64,000 bases of DNA, from assembly GCF_002723615.1 (NCBI RefSeq), contig NZ_KZ304951.1, forward strand, positions 83,344-147,343, written 5' to 3'. The translations under genes and the position numbers were made by a program. The DNA comes from Limimaricola cinnabarinus (GTDB taxonomy: Bacteria; Pseudomonadota; Alphaproteobacteria; Rhodobacterales; Rhodobacteraceae). Below, in pieces: positions 8,290 to 16,818 of this stretch; positions within the stretch are counted from its first letter, which is position 1, and each line of letters opens with the position of its first letter. The notes beneath the pieces are model-generated. The model worked only from the letters and a program-made list of their open reading frames with translations. It was not told where the DNA came from and did no database searches.

Positions 8290-9171
8290 TCACGTCAGGA
8301 AGAAACGGGCCCCGACCAGACCGCCATCGCTCGGGGTGACGAGGTTTCGCTCCATGAGATCAATGAGATGGGCGAGGACGTTTCGGCGGGCGGCCGGATG
8401 GAGCGCGATCGGCAGGTCGGCATAGAGGCGCTCTGTCAGGGCGGCGGGGTCGAGCGGGCCGTCTTCGAGCGCGGCGCGGATCTGGGCCTCGCGCGCGGCG
8501 CGGTGGGCCAGCAGCCAGTCGATCCTTTCGGCGGGCGAGTCGACCGGGGCGCCGTGGCCGGGATAGAGCCGCCGGGGCGCATGGGTGCGCAGCCGCTCGC
8601 AGGAGCGGCGGAAGGCGGCGAGATCGCCGTCGGGCGGGGAGATCAGCGTGCTCGACCAGCCCATGACGAGATCGCCCGAGAACACCGCGCCGCGCCAGGC
8701 AAAGCACAGATGCCCGGCCATGTGGCCGGGCATGTGCAGCGCCGTCAGCGGCGCCCCCTCCGGGGCCAGCTCTGCGCCATCGGCCAGGCATCTGTCGGGC
8801 GCGAAGCCCTCGTCGAGACCCTCGCCGCCGCCGATCCCGGCATCGGCCAGCCTGCGCATCACCGCGCTGCGCCCGGCGGTGGCGGGGCCGTAGGCGCAGA
8901 CCGCAGCACCCGTGGCCCGCGCCAAGGCGGGCGCGAGGGCCGAATGATCGAGATGCGCATGGGTGACCAGGATCGCCTCCACCGGCCGGGCGCCGATCAC
9001 CGACAGGAGCGCCTGCAGATGCGCCGGATCGTCGGGGCCGGGATCGAGGACGACGAGGCGGTCATACCCCACGACATAGCTGTTCGTGCCCGGTCCGGTC
9101 ATCGGCGAGGGGTTGGGCGCGCGCAGGCGCATCAGCCCCGGTTCGAGCTCTTCGAGCGGCGCGTCGGTCAT
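8290..9171 (-). CDS. MBL-fold metallo-hydrolase (LACTB2-like)
   Basis: A 293-residue cytoplasmic metallo-beta-lactamase-fold protein. The zinc motif THAHLDH is near residue 80, further ligands are the His in MPGHMAGH and the Asp in FSGDLVMGW, and the last His is in YPGHG. The C-terminal 60 residues (RLYADLPIALHPAARRNVL) form the winged-helix tail found in LACTB2-type proteins, which act on RNA or small esters. The substrate is not evident here. It is transcribed away from the histidine kinase gene, with 36 bp between their starts, so the promoters must overlap. Fold call is firm; substrate unknown. Confidence 0.85.
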   Translation of the reverse strand: MTDAPLEELEPGLMRLRAPNPSPMTGPGTNSYVVGYDRLVVLDPGPDDPAHLQALLSVIGARPVEAILVTHAHLDHSALAPALARATGAAVCAYGPATAGRSAVMRRLADAGIGGGEGLDEGFAPDRCLADGAELAPEGAPLTALHMPGHMAGHLCFAWRGAVFSGDLVMGWSSTLISPPDGDLAAFRRSCERLRTHAPRRLYPGHGAPVDSPAERIDWLLAHRAAREAQIRAALEDGPLDPAALTERLYADLPIALHPAARRNVLAHLIDLMERNLVTPSDGGLVGARFFLT

Positions 9172-9207
9172 GCTTTTCCTTTCCGGCCCGGGCGGCTAGC
9201 TTGCGCC

Positions 9208-10521
9208 ATGGCTTTCGACTGGTTGAAACGATGGATGCCGCGCGGCCTGCAGGGCCGGGCCGCGCTGATCCTGCTGCTGCCCGTGGTCACCTTGCAGCTG
9301 GTGATCTCGATCAGCTTCGTACAGCGCCATTTCGAAGGCGTCACGCAGCAGATGACAAGGTCCGTGCTGATCGATCTGCGCTTCCTGTCGCAGGCGGTCG
9401 ATGCGGCCCCCGACCGCGCCGCCGCCGAGGCGCGGGCGCAAACGCTCGGGCAACCGCTCGAGCTCGAGGCGCGCTTCGCGCCGCCCATGCCCGCCGATGC
9501 GGTGCGGTTCTTCGACCTGTCGGGCCGCGCCGTGATCGAGACGCTGCGCGCCGGGCTCGAGACGCCGCTGGCGGTGGAGGTGGCCGAGGGGCGCAGGGTG
9601 ACCGCATGGATCGACACCGCGCATGGCCCGCTCGCGGTGACCTTCGACCGCCGCCGCGTCTCGGCCAGCAACCCGCACCAGCTGATCGTGCTGATCGTCG
9701 TGCTGGGGGCGCTGCTGACGCTGGTGGCCTATCTCTTCTTGCGCAACCAGCTGCGCCCGGTGACCCGGCTGGCGGCGGTCGCCTCGGCCTATGGCAAGGG
9801 GCGGATCCTGCCCTACAAGGCGGCCGGCGCCTCGGAGGTGCGGGCCGCCGGCATGGCCTTTCTCGACATGCGCAACCGGATCGAGCGGCAGACCCAGGCC
9901 CGCCGGCTGATGCTGTCGGGGATCAGCCACGATCTGCGCACGCCGCTGACCCGGCTCAGGCTGGGGCTGACCATGCTGCCCGAGGAGGAGGCCGCGCCGC
10001 TGGTGGGGGATGTCGACGAGATGCGCCGCCTGCTCGACGCCTTTCTCGATTTCGCCCGTGGAGACGCGGCCGAGGCGATGGAGACGGTGGACCCGGCCGA
10101 TCTCGTCGCCCGCGTGGTCGAGGATGCGCAGCGGGCCGGGCAGGCGGTGCGCCTGCGGCCCGTGCAGGGCCGCTCCGAGCCGATGCCGCTGCGGCCCACG
10201 GCGCTGCGCCGGGCGCTGGAGAACCTGATCAACAACGCGCTGCGCTACGGCACGCGCTGCGAGGTGGCGCTCGTGGTCGGGCCGCGCAGCCTGCGGCTCT
10301 CGGTCGAGGATGACGGGCCGGGCATCCCCGAGGAGCGGCGCGAGGAGGCGATGCGCCCCTTCAGCCGGCTCGATCCGGCCCGCAACCAGGATCGCGGCAC
10401 CGGGGTCGGCCTCGGGCTCGCCATCGTGGCCGATATCGCGCATGGGCATGGCGGCGCGCTGCATCTGCACGACAGCGAGGGGCTGGGCGGGCTCAGGGCC
10501 GAGCTGGTTCTGGCGCGCTAG
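9208..10521 (+). CDS. EnvZ-type sensor histidine kinase
   Basis: A 437-residue membrane sensor kinase. Transmembrane helices lie at about 18-37 and 158-177, enclosing a periplasmic domain of about 120 residues. A HAMP segment follows, then the H-box SGISHDLRTPLTRL with phospho-acceptor His241, the N-box ENLINNALRYG, and G-boxes DDGPGIP and GTGVGLGLAIV. The domain order matches OmpR-partner kinases such as EnvZ. I start at the ATG at 9208; the frame is open for 280 codons upstream, but that part is antisense to the MBL gene. No response regulator is adjacent, which is unusual. The 3' end overlaps the convergent membrane-protein gene by 29 nt. Confidence 0.88.
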   Translation: MAFDWLKRWMPRGLQGRAALILLLPVVTLQLVISISFVQRHFEGVTQQMTRSVLIDLRFLSQAVDAAPDRAAAEARAQTLGQPLELEARFAPPMPADAVRFFDLSGRAVIETLRAGLETPLAVEVAEGRRVTAWIDTAHGPLAVTFDRRRVSASNPHQLIVLIVVLGALLTLVAYLFLRNQLRPVTRLAAVASAYGKGRILPYKAAGASEVRAAGMAFLDMRNRIERQTQARRLMLSGISHDLRTPLTRLRLGLTMLPEEEAAPLVGDVDEMRRLLDAFLDFARGDAAEAMETVDPADLVARVVEDAQRAGQAVRLRPVQGRSEPMPLRPTALRRALENLINNALRYGTRCEVALVVGPRSLRLSVEDDGPGIPEERREEAMRPFSRLDPARNQDRGTGVGLGLAIVADIAHGHGGALHLHDSEGLGGLRAELVLAR

Positions 10522-11197
10522 GGCGCGGCCGGCCGAAGCTGCCCACCGCCTGCGCGGTCAGCAGGCTGAGAAACAGGTTCTCGCCGCCGCCTTCGGCGAT
10601 CATGAAGGCGCCGCTGAGCAGGGGCCGGTCGGGCCAGTAGAAGCCGACCAGCGTGTGCAGCGTGTCCATGCCCATCGCGCACAGCGCGATCCCCGCAAAG
10701 AACAGCCCCGTGCCCATCGCGCGGCGGCGCAGCCCGGCATCGGCCCGGCGCCAACCGATCCCCAGCGGCACCGCGCAAAGCAGCCCCAGCCCGGCCCAGA
10801 TCACCAGCTCGCAGATCTGGAACGCGATGGTGCCATGACGCTCCACGAGACCCGTGGCGAGCGCCAGCGCGATGCTGCCCTGTTCGTGCAGCCGGCCCGC
10901 ATCGTCGGCCACCGCGACGAGCAGCGTCGCCGCCATGGCGGCGGCCAAAAGCGCATCTTCGCGCCGCCAGGCCAGGGCGAGCGCCCCGGCCGCGACCAGC
11001 CATTTGACGTAGTTCAGCATCTCCGCAAGGCCCCAATCGTGATCGAACCGGAGCGCGGGCGGCCAATGCACCGAAGGATCGAACGCCACGGCCACCCCGT
11101 AGCCCACCCCGATCACCAGAAGCAGCAGGTCGAGCGCGATCAGCGGGAACAGGACCCGGCGATCCAGCCGTCCGAGCCCCCATGGCAGTTCGATCAT
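10493..11197 (-). CDS. Hypothetical polytopic membrane protein
   Basis: A 234-residue protein with about five or six hydrophobic segments (for example VLFPLIALDLLLLVIGVGYG, VAAGALALAW and LVIWAGLGLLCAVPLGIGW), so an inner-membrane protein. Charged residues lie in the loops (FDHDWGLAEMLNYVKW, DDAGRLHEQG), where AGRLHEQ and the later AEGGGENLFL could line a functional site. I do not recognise the family. The start at 11197 is the first Met before the first membrane segment. Its 3' end overlaps the kinase gene tail to tail. Confidence 0.65.
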   Translation of the reverse strand: MIELPWGLGRLDRRVLFPLIALDLLLLVIGVGYGVAVAFDPSVHWPPALRFDHDWGLAEMLNYVKWLVAAGALALAWRREDALLAAAMAATLLVAVADDAGRLHEQGSIALALATGLVERHGTIAFQICELVIWAGLGLLCAVPLGIGWRRADAGLRRRAMGTGLFFAGIALCAMGMDTLHTLVGFYWPDRPLLSGAFMIAEGGGENLFLSLLTAQAVGSFGRPRPSAPEPARP

Positions 11198-11363
11198 CCG
11201 TTCCGCTCCGTTCCGCTTTGCTTCGCCATGCGTGGATGCAGCCTGCCACGGGAAGGGAATGGCGGTCCAGATCGTCCATGGCGCGAGGCACGCCGTTCGC
11301 TCCTTCCGGCGAACCGTTCCATCCCGGCTGCGTTGAGCCGCGACGCAACAGAAGGAAACGGAC

Positions 11364-11558
11364 ATGGTCTACAAGTATCTCATCCCGGCGGCGCTGCTGC
11401 TTGGCGCCTGCACGACCATGCAAGGCGGCGCGGGCCTTTCGACCGAAGCGGGCGCGGATGGCACCGTCTTCAACGACGAGGATCGCCCCGATTATCGCCA
11501 AGGCGGCGATCCCGTGCTCAATACCGGCGGCGGGCTGAACGACGAGGAGGACGACTGA
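11364..11558 (+). CDS. Small acidic lipoprotein
   Basis: A 64-residue precursor with a lipobox (LLGACTT, Cys at about residue 16) after a short hydrophobic signal. The mature part is about 48 residues, rich in Gly, Asp and Glu, and ends NDEEDD. A good Shine-Dalgarno (AAGGAA) precedes the ATG. Very similar short lipoproteins of unknown role are common in Rhodobacterales, to my memory. It is divergent from the membrane-protein gene. No partner is evident. Confidence 0.7.
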   Translation: MVYKYLIPAALLLGACTTMQGGAGLSTEAGADGTVFNDEDRPDYRQGGDPVLNTGGGLNDEEDD

Positions 11559-11612
11559 CGCCGCAGGTCACGAATGACTTGCGCGCGCACCTATGAGCCG
11601 AGATTGCCGCTG

Positions 11613-11643
11613 GAGGACGCGGCCGGTGCCCGCCCGCGTCCTC
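11613..11643 (+). terminator. Hairpin after the lipoprotein gene
   Basis: GAGGACGCGG pairs perfectly with CCGCGTCCTC around an 11-nt loop. There is no T-run after it, so it may be a weak terminator or a transcript-end stabiliser. Confidence 0.35.
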
Positions 11644-11693
11644 ACGCTCGATCGCTGTCCTGACCAGAGCCACCGGTAAGTTCAGTCACACGG

Positions 11694-11701
11694 TCACGTG
11701 A
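11694..11701. promoter_or_regulatory. Palindrome upstream of the RTX gene
   Basis: TCACGTGA, a perfect 8-bp palindrome about 90 bp before the RTX start codon, in a stretch richer in A+T than the coding DNA. It could be a regulator half-site pair; no protein can be named. Confidence 0.25.
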
Positions 11702-11787
11702 TGAAACTTATGACACCGCCAGACGTGTATGCAGGGTCAACTTCTGGTGGCGGAGAACGTCACATATTATGACAGGGAGGAGAGCCT

Positions 11788-13080
11788 GTGGCTCATCTTA
11801 ACAGTTCTTACGGATCTTTCGAAACCTTTCTCAAGGGGTCGGAGGGCACCTGGGCCGTCGACCTGACGGCGCTGAACAACTCCGGTGTGTTCGGCAGCGC
11901 CATCGTGTCTCTCGGCGAAGCCGAGGATACGCCTTACATCAACGTGGCGGTGCTGGCCGAAAACCTGACGCCTGACGCCGCCCATGCCCAGCATATCCAT
12001 GGCGCCTTCGACGAAGATGGCGATCCCGCCAATTCGCGCACGCCGACGCTGCCCGATGATGCCGATGGCGACGGGTTCGTCGAGGTGCTCGAAGGGGTGC
12101 CGGCCTACGGCGACATCCTTCTTCCGCTCATCGACGAGGACGGCATGAGCCCGATGGCCGATGCCCGGGGGCAGCTCTCCTACATCCAGAGCTTCGACCT
12201 CACCGACATGGACAACCTCAAGAGCCCGGTCACCGGCAATCAGTATGACATGGAAGACCTGATGCCGCTGGCGCTGCGCGAGATCGTGCTGCACGGCCAG
12301 AATGTCGAGAGCGGCTATGGCGAAGGCACCGATGGCGAGATCGACGGCACGCAGGACGGCTATGTCGGCATCCTGCCCGTCGCTTCGGGTGAGATCACGA
12401 AGATCGATCTCGAACAGGCCCTCGACCTCCTCGCCGGGCAGCGCGCCTCTGCCAGCGGCAACTTCAGGCTGAGCGCGGATGATGACGTCTTCGATGCCGG
12501 TGCCGGCGATGATGTCGTGAAGGGCTTCAGGGGCAATGACGTGCTCGATGGCGGCGCCGACAACGACGTGCTGCGCGGCTTTGCCGGCAATGACCGGCTC
12601 GATGGCGGCATCGGAAACGACCTGCTGGCCGGCGGCGCGGGTGCGGATGTTCTCGCCGGCGGCAAGGGCAATGACACCCTGCAGGGCAAGGCCGGTGCCG
12701 ACGTCCTCATCGGCAACCAGCAGCGTGATACCCTGGATGGCGGGGCGGGCGATGACCGGCTTCTCGGCAATCTGGGCCGCGATACGCTCGATGGCGGCAA
12801 CGGCGCCGACACGTTGAATGGCGGCCGTCACAACGACGTTCTCACCGGCGGCAACGGGGCGGATCTCTTCGTCTTCCGCAGCAAGAAGGATGGCGATGAC
12901 GTCATCACGGATTTCGAAGACGGGTCGGACCTGTTCGACTTCACCCGCACCTCGCTGGATTTCGAGGACCTGTCCATCGAGAACCAGGGTGACGACGCCG
13001 TGATCAGCTATGGCGAGTCGCAGATCACGCTTCGCGGGGTCGATGCGGAGATGATCACGGAAGACGATTTCCTGATCTGA
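11788..13080 (+). CDS. CHRD-RTX calcium-binding secreted protein
   Basis: A 430-residue acidic protein with no N-terminal signal peptide, predicted to leave the cell by type I secretion. Residues about 15-200 resemble a CHRD domain: the core VAVLAENLTPDAAHAQHIHG carries its conserved His motif. Residues about 225-370 hold at least 14 RTX-type nonapeptides (GGxGxDxLx, for example GGAGDDRLLG, GGNGADTLNG), which fold as a calcium beta-roll. The C-terminal LFVFRSKKDGDDVITDFEDG and the final FLI are typical uncleaved type I secretion signals. The GTG start at 11788 follows a strong AGGGAGGAG. No ABC exporter genes are next to it. The function is unknown; a cell-surface or matrix role is plausible. 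Confidence 0.82.
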   Translation: MAHLNSSYGSFETFLKGSEGTWAVDLTALNNSGVFGSAIVSLGEAEDTPYINVAVLAENLTPDAAHAQHIHGAFDEDGDPANSRTPTLPDDADGDGFVEVLEGVPAYGDILLPLIDEDGMSPMADARGQLSYIQSFDLTDMDNLKSPVTGNQYDMEDLMPLALREIVLHGQNVESGYGEGTDGEIDGTQDGYVGILPVASGEITKIDLEQALDLLAGQRASASGNFRLSADDDVFDAGAGDDVVKGFRGNDVLDGGADNDVLRGFAGNDRLDGGIGNDLLAGGAGADVLAGGKGNDTLQGKAGADVLIGNQQRDTLDGGAGDDRLLGNLGRDTLDGGNGADTLNGGRHNDVLTGGNGADLFVFRSKKDGDDVITDFEDGSDLFDFTRTSLDFEDLSIENQGDDAVISYGESQITLRGVDAEMITEDDFLI

Positions 13081-13103
13081 TAGAACCGAGTTCGAAAAAG
13101 CCT

Positions 13104-13123
13104 GGGCCGCCCGCGGGCGGCCC
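13104..13123 (+). terminator. Terminator of the RTX gene
   Basis: GGGCCGCCCG pairs with CGGGCGGCCC as a perfect inverted repeat followed by CTTTCCCTT. It lies 24 bp after the RTX stop codon. Confidence 0.65.
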
Positions 13124-13290
13124 TTTCCCTTGCGCGATGTCCGGGATCGGGCAGGTCGCGCTTGCAGCACAAATCGGCTGGCCGAGTTTCGTCAGCAGAA
13201 GTCAGACGTTCGTAAGAGCGGCCTGTCGGCACCGGATTGGCATGCAGCAGAGATCGCCTCGTCCGAGAGGAGGGTCGGCCACGGCCCTTA

Positions 13291-13437
13291 TCACAGGGCC
13301 AGCGCCACCCCGATCCAGATGAGGCTCGCCCAGATCGCCAGTCCGATACTCGCGCCCGGGATGATCCACCACCCTTGATGGAACCACTTATCGTGTTGAG
13401 CGGGTCGCGTTGCGCGATAGGAAATACTGCTGATCAT
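13291..13437 (-). CDS. Possible 48-residue single-span membrane microprotein
   Basis: A short frame from the ATG at 13437 to the TGA at 13291. It encodes about 20 polar residues (MISSISYRATRPAQHDK), then WFHQGWWIIPG and one hydrophobic helix ASIGLAIWASLIWIGVALAL at the very end. The Trp-rich interface followed by a clean membrane helix ending at the stop codon is hard to explain by chance, and it lies in an otherwise empty 560-bp gap. The Shine-Dalgarno is poor. Alternatives are a start further downstream or a chance frame. Confidence 0.5.
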   Translation of the reverse strand: MISSISYRATRPAQHDKWFHQGWWIIPGASIGLAIWASLIWIGVALAL

Positions 13438-13568
13438 TGGCGCAGAACGCCGGTGCCGGGCTCATGTTCCCGATGATTGCGCAAGGGCAACGTAACCGGG
13501 CGTTCGACCGGGCTTTCTCGCGCGGCCCCGCTTTCACGGGGCAATCATGATGATGACCGGTTGACTCC

Positions 13569-13600
13569 CATGAGGCGGGGATTTGCCCCCACGCCTCATG
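13569..13600. repeat. Long hairpin near the CAT-anticodon tRNA
   Basis: CATGAGGCG pairs perfectly with CGCCTCATG, and GGG/CCC within the loop can extend the stem. It is followed on the plus strand by TGGTTTTCG. It lies 38 bp past the tRNA 3' end and may end the tRNA transcript. A smaller GCCCCG/CGGGGC hairpin is at 13525-13542. Together with the microprotein these are the only features I see in 13124-13637. Confidence 0.45.
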
Positions 13601-13637
13601 TGGTTTTCGTTTATCGTCAGTTACTTGAGGGTGTTTT

Positions 13638-13713
13638 TGGTAGGCCCGGAGGGATTTGAACCCCCAACCAAACCGTTATGAGCGGTCTGCTCTGACCGTT
13701 GAGCTACGGGCCC
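13638..13713 (-). tRNA. tRNA with CAT anticodon, probably Ile2 (lysidine type), possibly Met
   Basis: A minus-strand 76-nt cloverleaf beginning GGGCCCGTAGCTCAACGG and ending CCTACCA with encoded CCA. The anticodon CAT is at 13680-13678. The acceptor stem pairs, with a G1-T72 wobble. C4-G69 and C5-G68 are present; these pairs are known recognition elements of the tRNA-Ile lysidine synthetase TilS, which favours Ile2 over elongator Met. The initiator tRNA is excluded because its mismatched 1-72 end is absent. Confidence 0.85.
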
Positions 13714-13822
13714 CCTGCGTTCCTCTTAGCAGACCGGGGGGGCGGGTCAAGTTGGCGCTGGCTCTCGCGCGGGGTCTGAGGTATCGCGGCGTCACTTCAC
13801 ACACCGGCATTCGGGGGACGCG

Positions 13823-14863
13823 ATGCAGAAGGACGGGCTCACTTACGCGCAGGCGGGGGTGGATATCGATGCGGGCAATGCGCTCGTGGAACGGATCAAG
13901 CCCGCGGCGAAGCGCACCGACCGCCCCGGCACCATGTCCGGTCTCGGCGGCTTCGGCGCGCTGTTCGACCTCAAGGCCGCCGGATACAGCGACCCGGTGC
14001 TCGTGGCCGCCACCGATGGCGTGGGCACCAAGCTGCGCATCGCCATCGACACCGGCCATCTCGACGGCGTCGGCGTCGATCTCGTCGCCATGTGCGTCAA
14101 CGATCTCGTCTGCCAAGGCGCGGAGCCGCTCTTCTTTCTCGACTACTTCGCCACCGGCAAGCTCGACACCGACAGCGCCGCGCGGGTGATCGAGGGCATC
14201 GCCGCGGGCTGCGAAGCCTCGGGCGCCGCGCTGATCGGCGGCGAGACGGCGGAGATGCCCGGCATGTATCCGGCGGGCGATTTCGACCTCGCGGGCTTTG
14301 CCGTCGGCGCGATGGAGCGCGGCCACGCGCTGCCCGATGGCGTGGCCGAGGGCGACGTGCTCTTGGGCCTTGGCTCGGACGGCGTCCATTCCAACGGCTA
14401 TTCCCTCGTGCGCCGCATCGTCGAGCGCGCCGGGCTCGGCTGGGACGACGCCGCGCCCTTCTCGGGCGAGAGCCTCGGGGCCGCGCTGCTCGCGCCGACG
14501 CGGCTTTACGTCAAATCGGTCCTCGCGGCGATCCGCGAGGGCGGCGTGCATGGCCTGGCGCACATCACCGGCGGCGGGCTGACCGAGAACCTGCCGCGGG
14601 TGCTGCCCGAGGGCCTGGGCGCCGAGATCGATCTGGGCGCGTGGTCGCTGCCGCCGGTCTTCGACTGGCTCAAGCGCGAGGGCGGGCTGGACACCTCCGA
14701 GATGCTCAAGACCTTCAATTCCGGCATCGGCATGGTCGTCGTCGTCTCGCCCGAGAAGGCGGACGCCATCGCCGCGCTGCTCGACGCCGAGGGCGAGACG
14801 GTGCACCGGCTGGGCCGCGTCACGGCCGGGCAGGGGGTCGCCTATACGGGCAGCCTGTCGTGA
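13823..14863 (+). CDS. purM: Phosphoribosylformylglycinamidine cyclo-ligase (AIR synthetase)
   Basis: A 346-residue cytosolic enzyme that closes formylglycinamidine ribonucleotide to AIR with ATP, the fifth step of purine synthesis. It opens [20 protein letters not shown] and carries [32 protein letters not shown], the glycine-rich loop [12 protein letters not shown] and [16 protein letters not shown], all standard in PurM. Length is normal. The stop overlaps the GTG start of purN (GTGA), so the two are translationally coupled. Confidence 0.96.
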   Translation: MQKDGLTYAQAGVDIDAGNALVERIKPAAKRTDRPGTMSGLGGFGALFDLKAAGYSDPVLVAATDGVGTKLRIAIDTGHLDGVGVDLVAMCVNDLVCQGAEPLFFLDYFATGKLDTDSAARVIEGIAAGCEASGAALIGGETAEMPGMYPAGDFDLAGFAVGAMERGHALPDGVAEGDVLLGLGSDGVHSNGYSLVRRIVERAGLGWDDAAPFSGESLGAALLAPTRLYVKSVLAAIREGGVHGLAHITGGGLTENLPRVLPEGLGAEIDLGAWSLPPVFDWLKREGGLDTSEMLKTFNSGIGMVVVVSPEKADAIAALLDAEGETVHRLGRVTAGQGVAYTGSLS

Positions 14864-15456
14864 GCGAGACGCAGCGCGTCGCCATCCTGATCTCCGGCGG
14901 CGGGTCGAACATGCTGGCGCTGGTGCGCGACATGACGGGCGACCACCCCTGTCGCCCGGTGCTGGTGGCCTCGAACGACCCCGCGGCGGGCGGGCTCGCC
15001 CGCGCCGCCGGGCTGGGCATCCCGACCGCGGCGGTCGATCACAAGCCCTTCGGCCGCGACCGCGAGGCCTTCGAGGCGGCGCTGAGCGAGCGGCTGGAGG
15101 CGGCGCGGCCCGACATCATCTGCCTTGCGGGCTTCATGCGCATCCTGACGCCTGCCTTCATCGCCCGGTGGGAGGGGCGGATGCTCAACATCCACCCTTC
15201 GCTCTTGCCGAAATATCGCGGGCTTCACACCCATGCGCGCGCGATCGAGGCGGGCGACGCGGAGCATGGCGTTTCGGTGCACGAGGTCACCGCCGAGCTC
15301 GATGGCGGGCCGGTGCTGGGGCAGGCGCGGGTGCCGGTCCATCCGGGCGACACGCCCGAGGTGTTGGCGGCAAGGGTGCTGGAGCAGGAACACCGGCTCT
15401 ACCCGATGGTGCTGCGCCGCTTTGCCATAGGCGACCGGACGCCGATCCGGCTTTGA
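14860..15456 (+). CDS. purN: Phosphoribosylglycinamide formyltransferase
   Basis: A 198-residue enzyme that transfers formyl from 10-formyl-THF to GAR. It contains [14 protein letters not shown] near the start, then [15 protein letters not shown], the catalytic Asn-His pair in [18 protein letters not shown], and [19 protein letters not shown] with the conserved Asp. The GTG start at 14860 overlaps the purM stop. A longer open frame upstream is the antiparallel shadow of purM, not an N-terminal extension. Confidence 0.95.
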   Translation: MSETQRVAILISGGGSNMLALVRDMTGDHPCRPVLVASNDPAAGGLARAAGLGIPTAAVDHKPFGRDREAFEAALSERLEAARPDIICLAGFMRILTPAFIARWEGRMLNIHPSLLPKYRGLHTHARAIEAGDAEHGVSVHEVTAELDGGPVLGQARVPVHPGDTPEVLAARVLEQEHRLYPMVLRRFAIGDRTPIRL

Positions 15457-15546
15457 GCCGGGCGCTTTCCATCTGCGCGCCCGTCCCTTAAGAGAACGGG
15501 GACCGGCGCCGCCGCGCCGCCCCCATTTCCGCAGGCTCCAGACGAC

Positions 15547-16719
15547 ATGCAGACCATCACCACCACCGAAGATCTCGCCGCCTTTTGCCAAAGGGCCGCG
15601 AAGCACCCTTATGTCACGGTGGACACCGAGTTCCTGCGCGAACGGACCTATTACTCCAAGCTCTGCCTGATCCAGCTCGCCCATCCGGGCGAGGACGGCC
15701 CCGATGGCGGCGAGGGCAGCGCCGTTCTGGTCGATCCGCTGGTCGAGGGGCTCGACCTCGCGCCGCTTTACGACCTCTTCCGCGATCCGGGCGTGGTCAA
15801 GGTGTTCCACGCGGCCCGGCAGGATCTGGAGATCTTCCAGGTCGAGGCCGATCTCATCCCCGCGCCGCTGTTCGACACGCAGGTGGCGGCGATGGTCTGC
15901 GGTTTCGGCGAGCAGGCGGGCTACGAGACGCTGGTGCGCAAGATCGCCCGCGCCGAGATCGACAAATCCTCGCGCTTCACCGATTGGTCGCGCCGCCCGC
16001 TATCGGAGGCGCAAAAGAGCTATGCGCTGGCCGATGTGACGCATCTTCGGGTGATCTACGAATGGCTCGCCGCGCAGCTCAAGAAGACGGGCCGCGCCCG
16101 CTGGGTCGCCGAGGAGATGGCCGTGCTGAACGACCCCGCGACCTACCGCGTCGATCCGGCGCAGGCCTGGCAGCGGGTCAAGACCCGCTCCAACAGCCCC
16201 AAATTCATCGCCGCGCTGCGCGAGCTGGCGCAGTTCCGCGAAGCCTATGCGCAGGAGCGCGACGTGCCGCGCTCGCGCGTGTTCAAGGATGACGCGCTGG
16301 TGGAGCTGGCCTCGACCCGGCCCGCCAATGAAAAGGATCTCGGCCGCTCGCGCCTCTTGCTGCGCGATGCGCGCAAGGGCGAGATCGCCGAGGGCATCCT
16401 CGCCGCGGTCGATCGCGCTGCCAGGCTGCCCGCCGACAGGATGCCGCGCGCCGAGAAGCCGCGCGACCAGCTTCAGGTCAACCCGGCGCTGGCCGATCTC
16501 CTGCGCGTGCTGCTGAAGGCGCGCTCCGAGGCCGAGGGGGTCGCGCCCAAGCTGATCGCCAGCTCCGCCGATCTCGACGCGCTGGCCGCGGGCGAGCGCG
16601 AGGTGCATGCGCTTTATGGCTGGCGCCGCGAGGTGTTCGGCGAGCAGGCGCTGGCGCTGTGCGAAGGCCGGGTCGGCCTTGCCGCCCGGGGCGCGCAGGT
16701 GGTGACGGTCGATCTCTGA
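15547..16719 (+). CDS. rnd: Ribonuclease D
   Basis: A 390-residue 3'-5' exoribonuclease involved in tRNA 3' trimming. The DEDDy catalytic motifs are in order: VTVDTEFLRE (Asp, Glu, about 25-30), VFHAARQDLEIF (Asp about 98) and SYALADVTHL (Tyr and Asp about 160). A HRDC-type helical domain covers about 210-290 (SPKFIAALRELAQFREAYAQ), followed by a C-terminal tail. Length matches the family. No close operon partner; sufE starts 99 bp later. Confidence 0.93.
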   Translation: MQTITTTEDLAAFCQRAAKHPYVTVDTEFLRERTYYSKLCLIQLAHPGEDGPDGGEGSAVLVDPLVEGLDLAPLYDLFRDPGVVKVFHAARQDLEIFQVEADLIPAPLFDTQVAAMVCGFGEQAGYETLVRKIARAEIDKSSRFTDWSRRPLSEAQKSYALADVTHLRVIYEWLAAQLKKTGRARWVAEEMAVLNDPATYRVDPAQAWQRVKTRSNSPKFIAALRELAQFREAYAQERDVPRSRVFKDDALVELASTRPANEKDLGRSRLLLRDARKGEIAEGILAAVDRAARLPADRMPRAEKPRDQLQVNPALADLLRVLLKARSEAEGVAPKLIASSADLDALAAGEREVHALYGWRREVFGEQALALCEGRVGLAARGAQVVTVDL

Positions 16720-16742
16720 GCCGAGCCGTCCGACACGAGACC

Positions 16743-16757
16743 GGGGGCCGCGCCCCC
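16743..16757 (+). terminator. Short GC hairpin after rnd
   Basis: GGGGGC pairs with GCCCCC over a 3-nt loop, 24 bp past the rnd stop. No T-run follows, so it is only a possible terminator. Confidence 0.3.
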
Positions 16758-16818
16758 ACTGGCAAATGCGGGCAAAGCGCTTACCTGTGAGCCACAGCCC
16801 CGACGACAGGAGACGCAG

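Noticed and set aside
8368-9207. A 280-codon N-terminal extension of the histidine kinase
   Set aside because: It runs antisense through the MBL hydrolase gene. The kinase has a good start at 9208 just ahead of its first membrane helix.
14092-14859. A long N-terminal extension of purN
   Set aside because: It lies within purM in another frame; purN has a normal beginning at the GTG that overlaps the purM stop.
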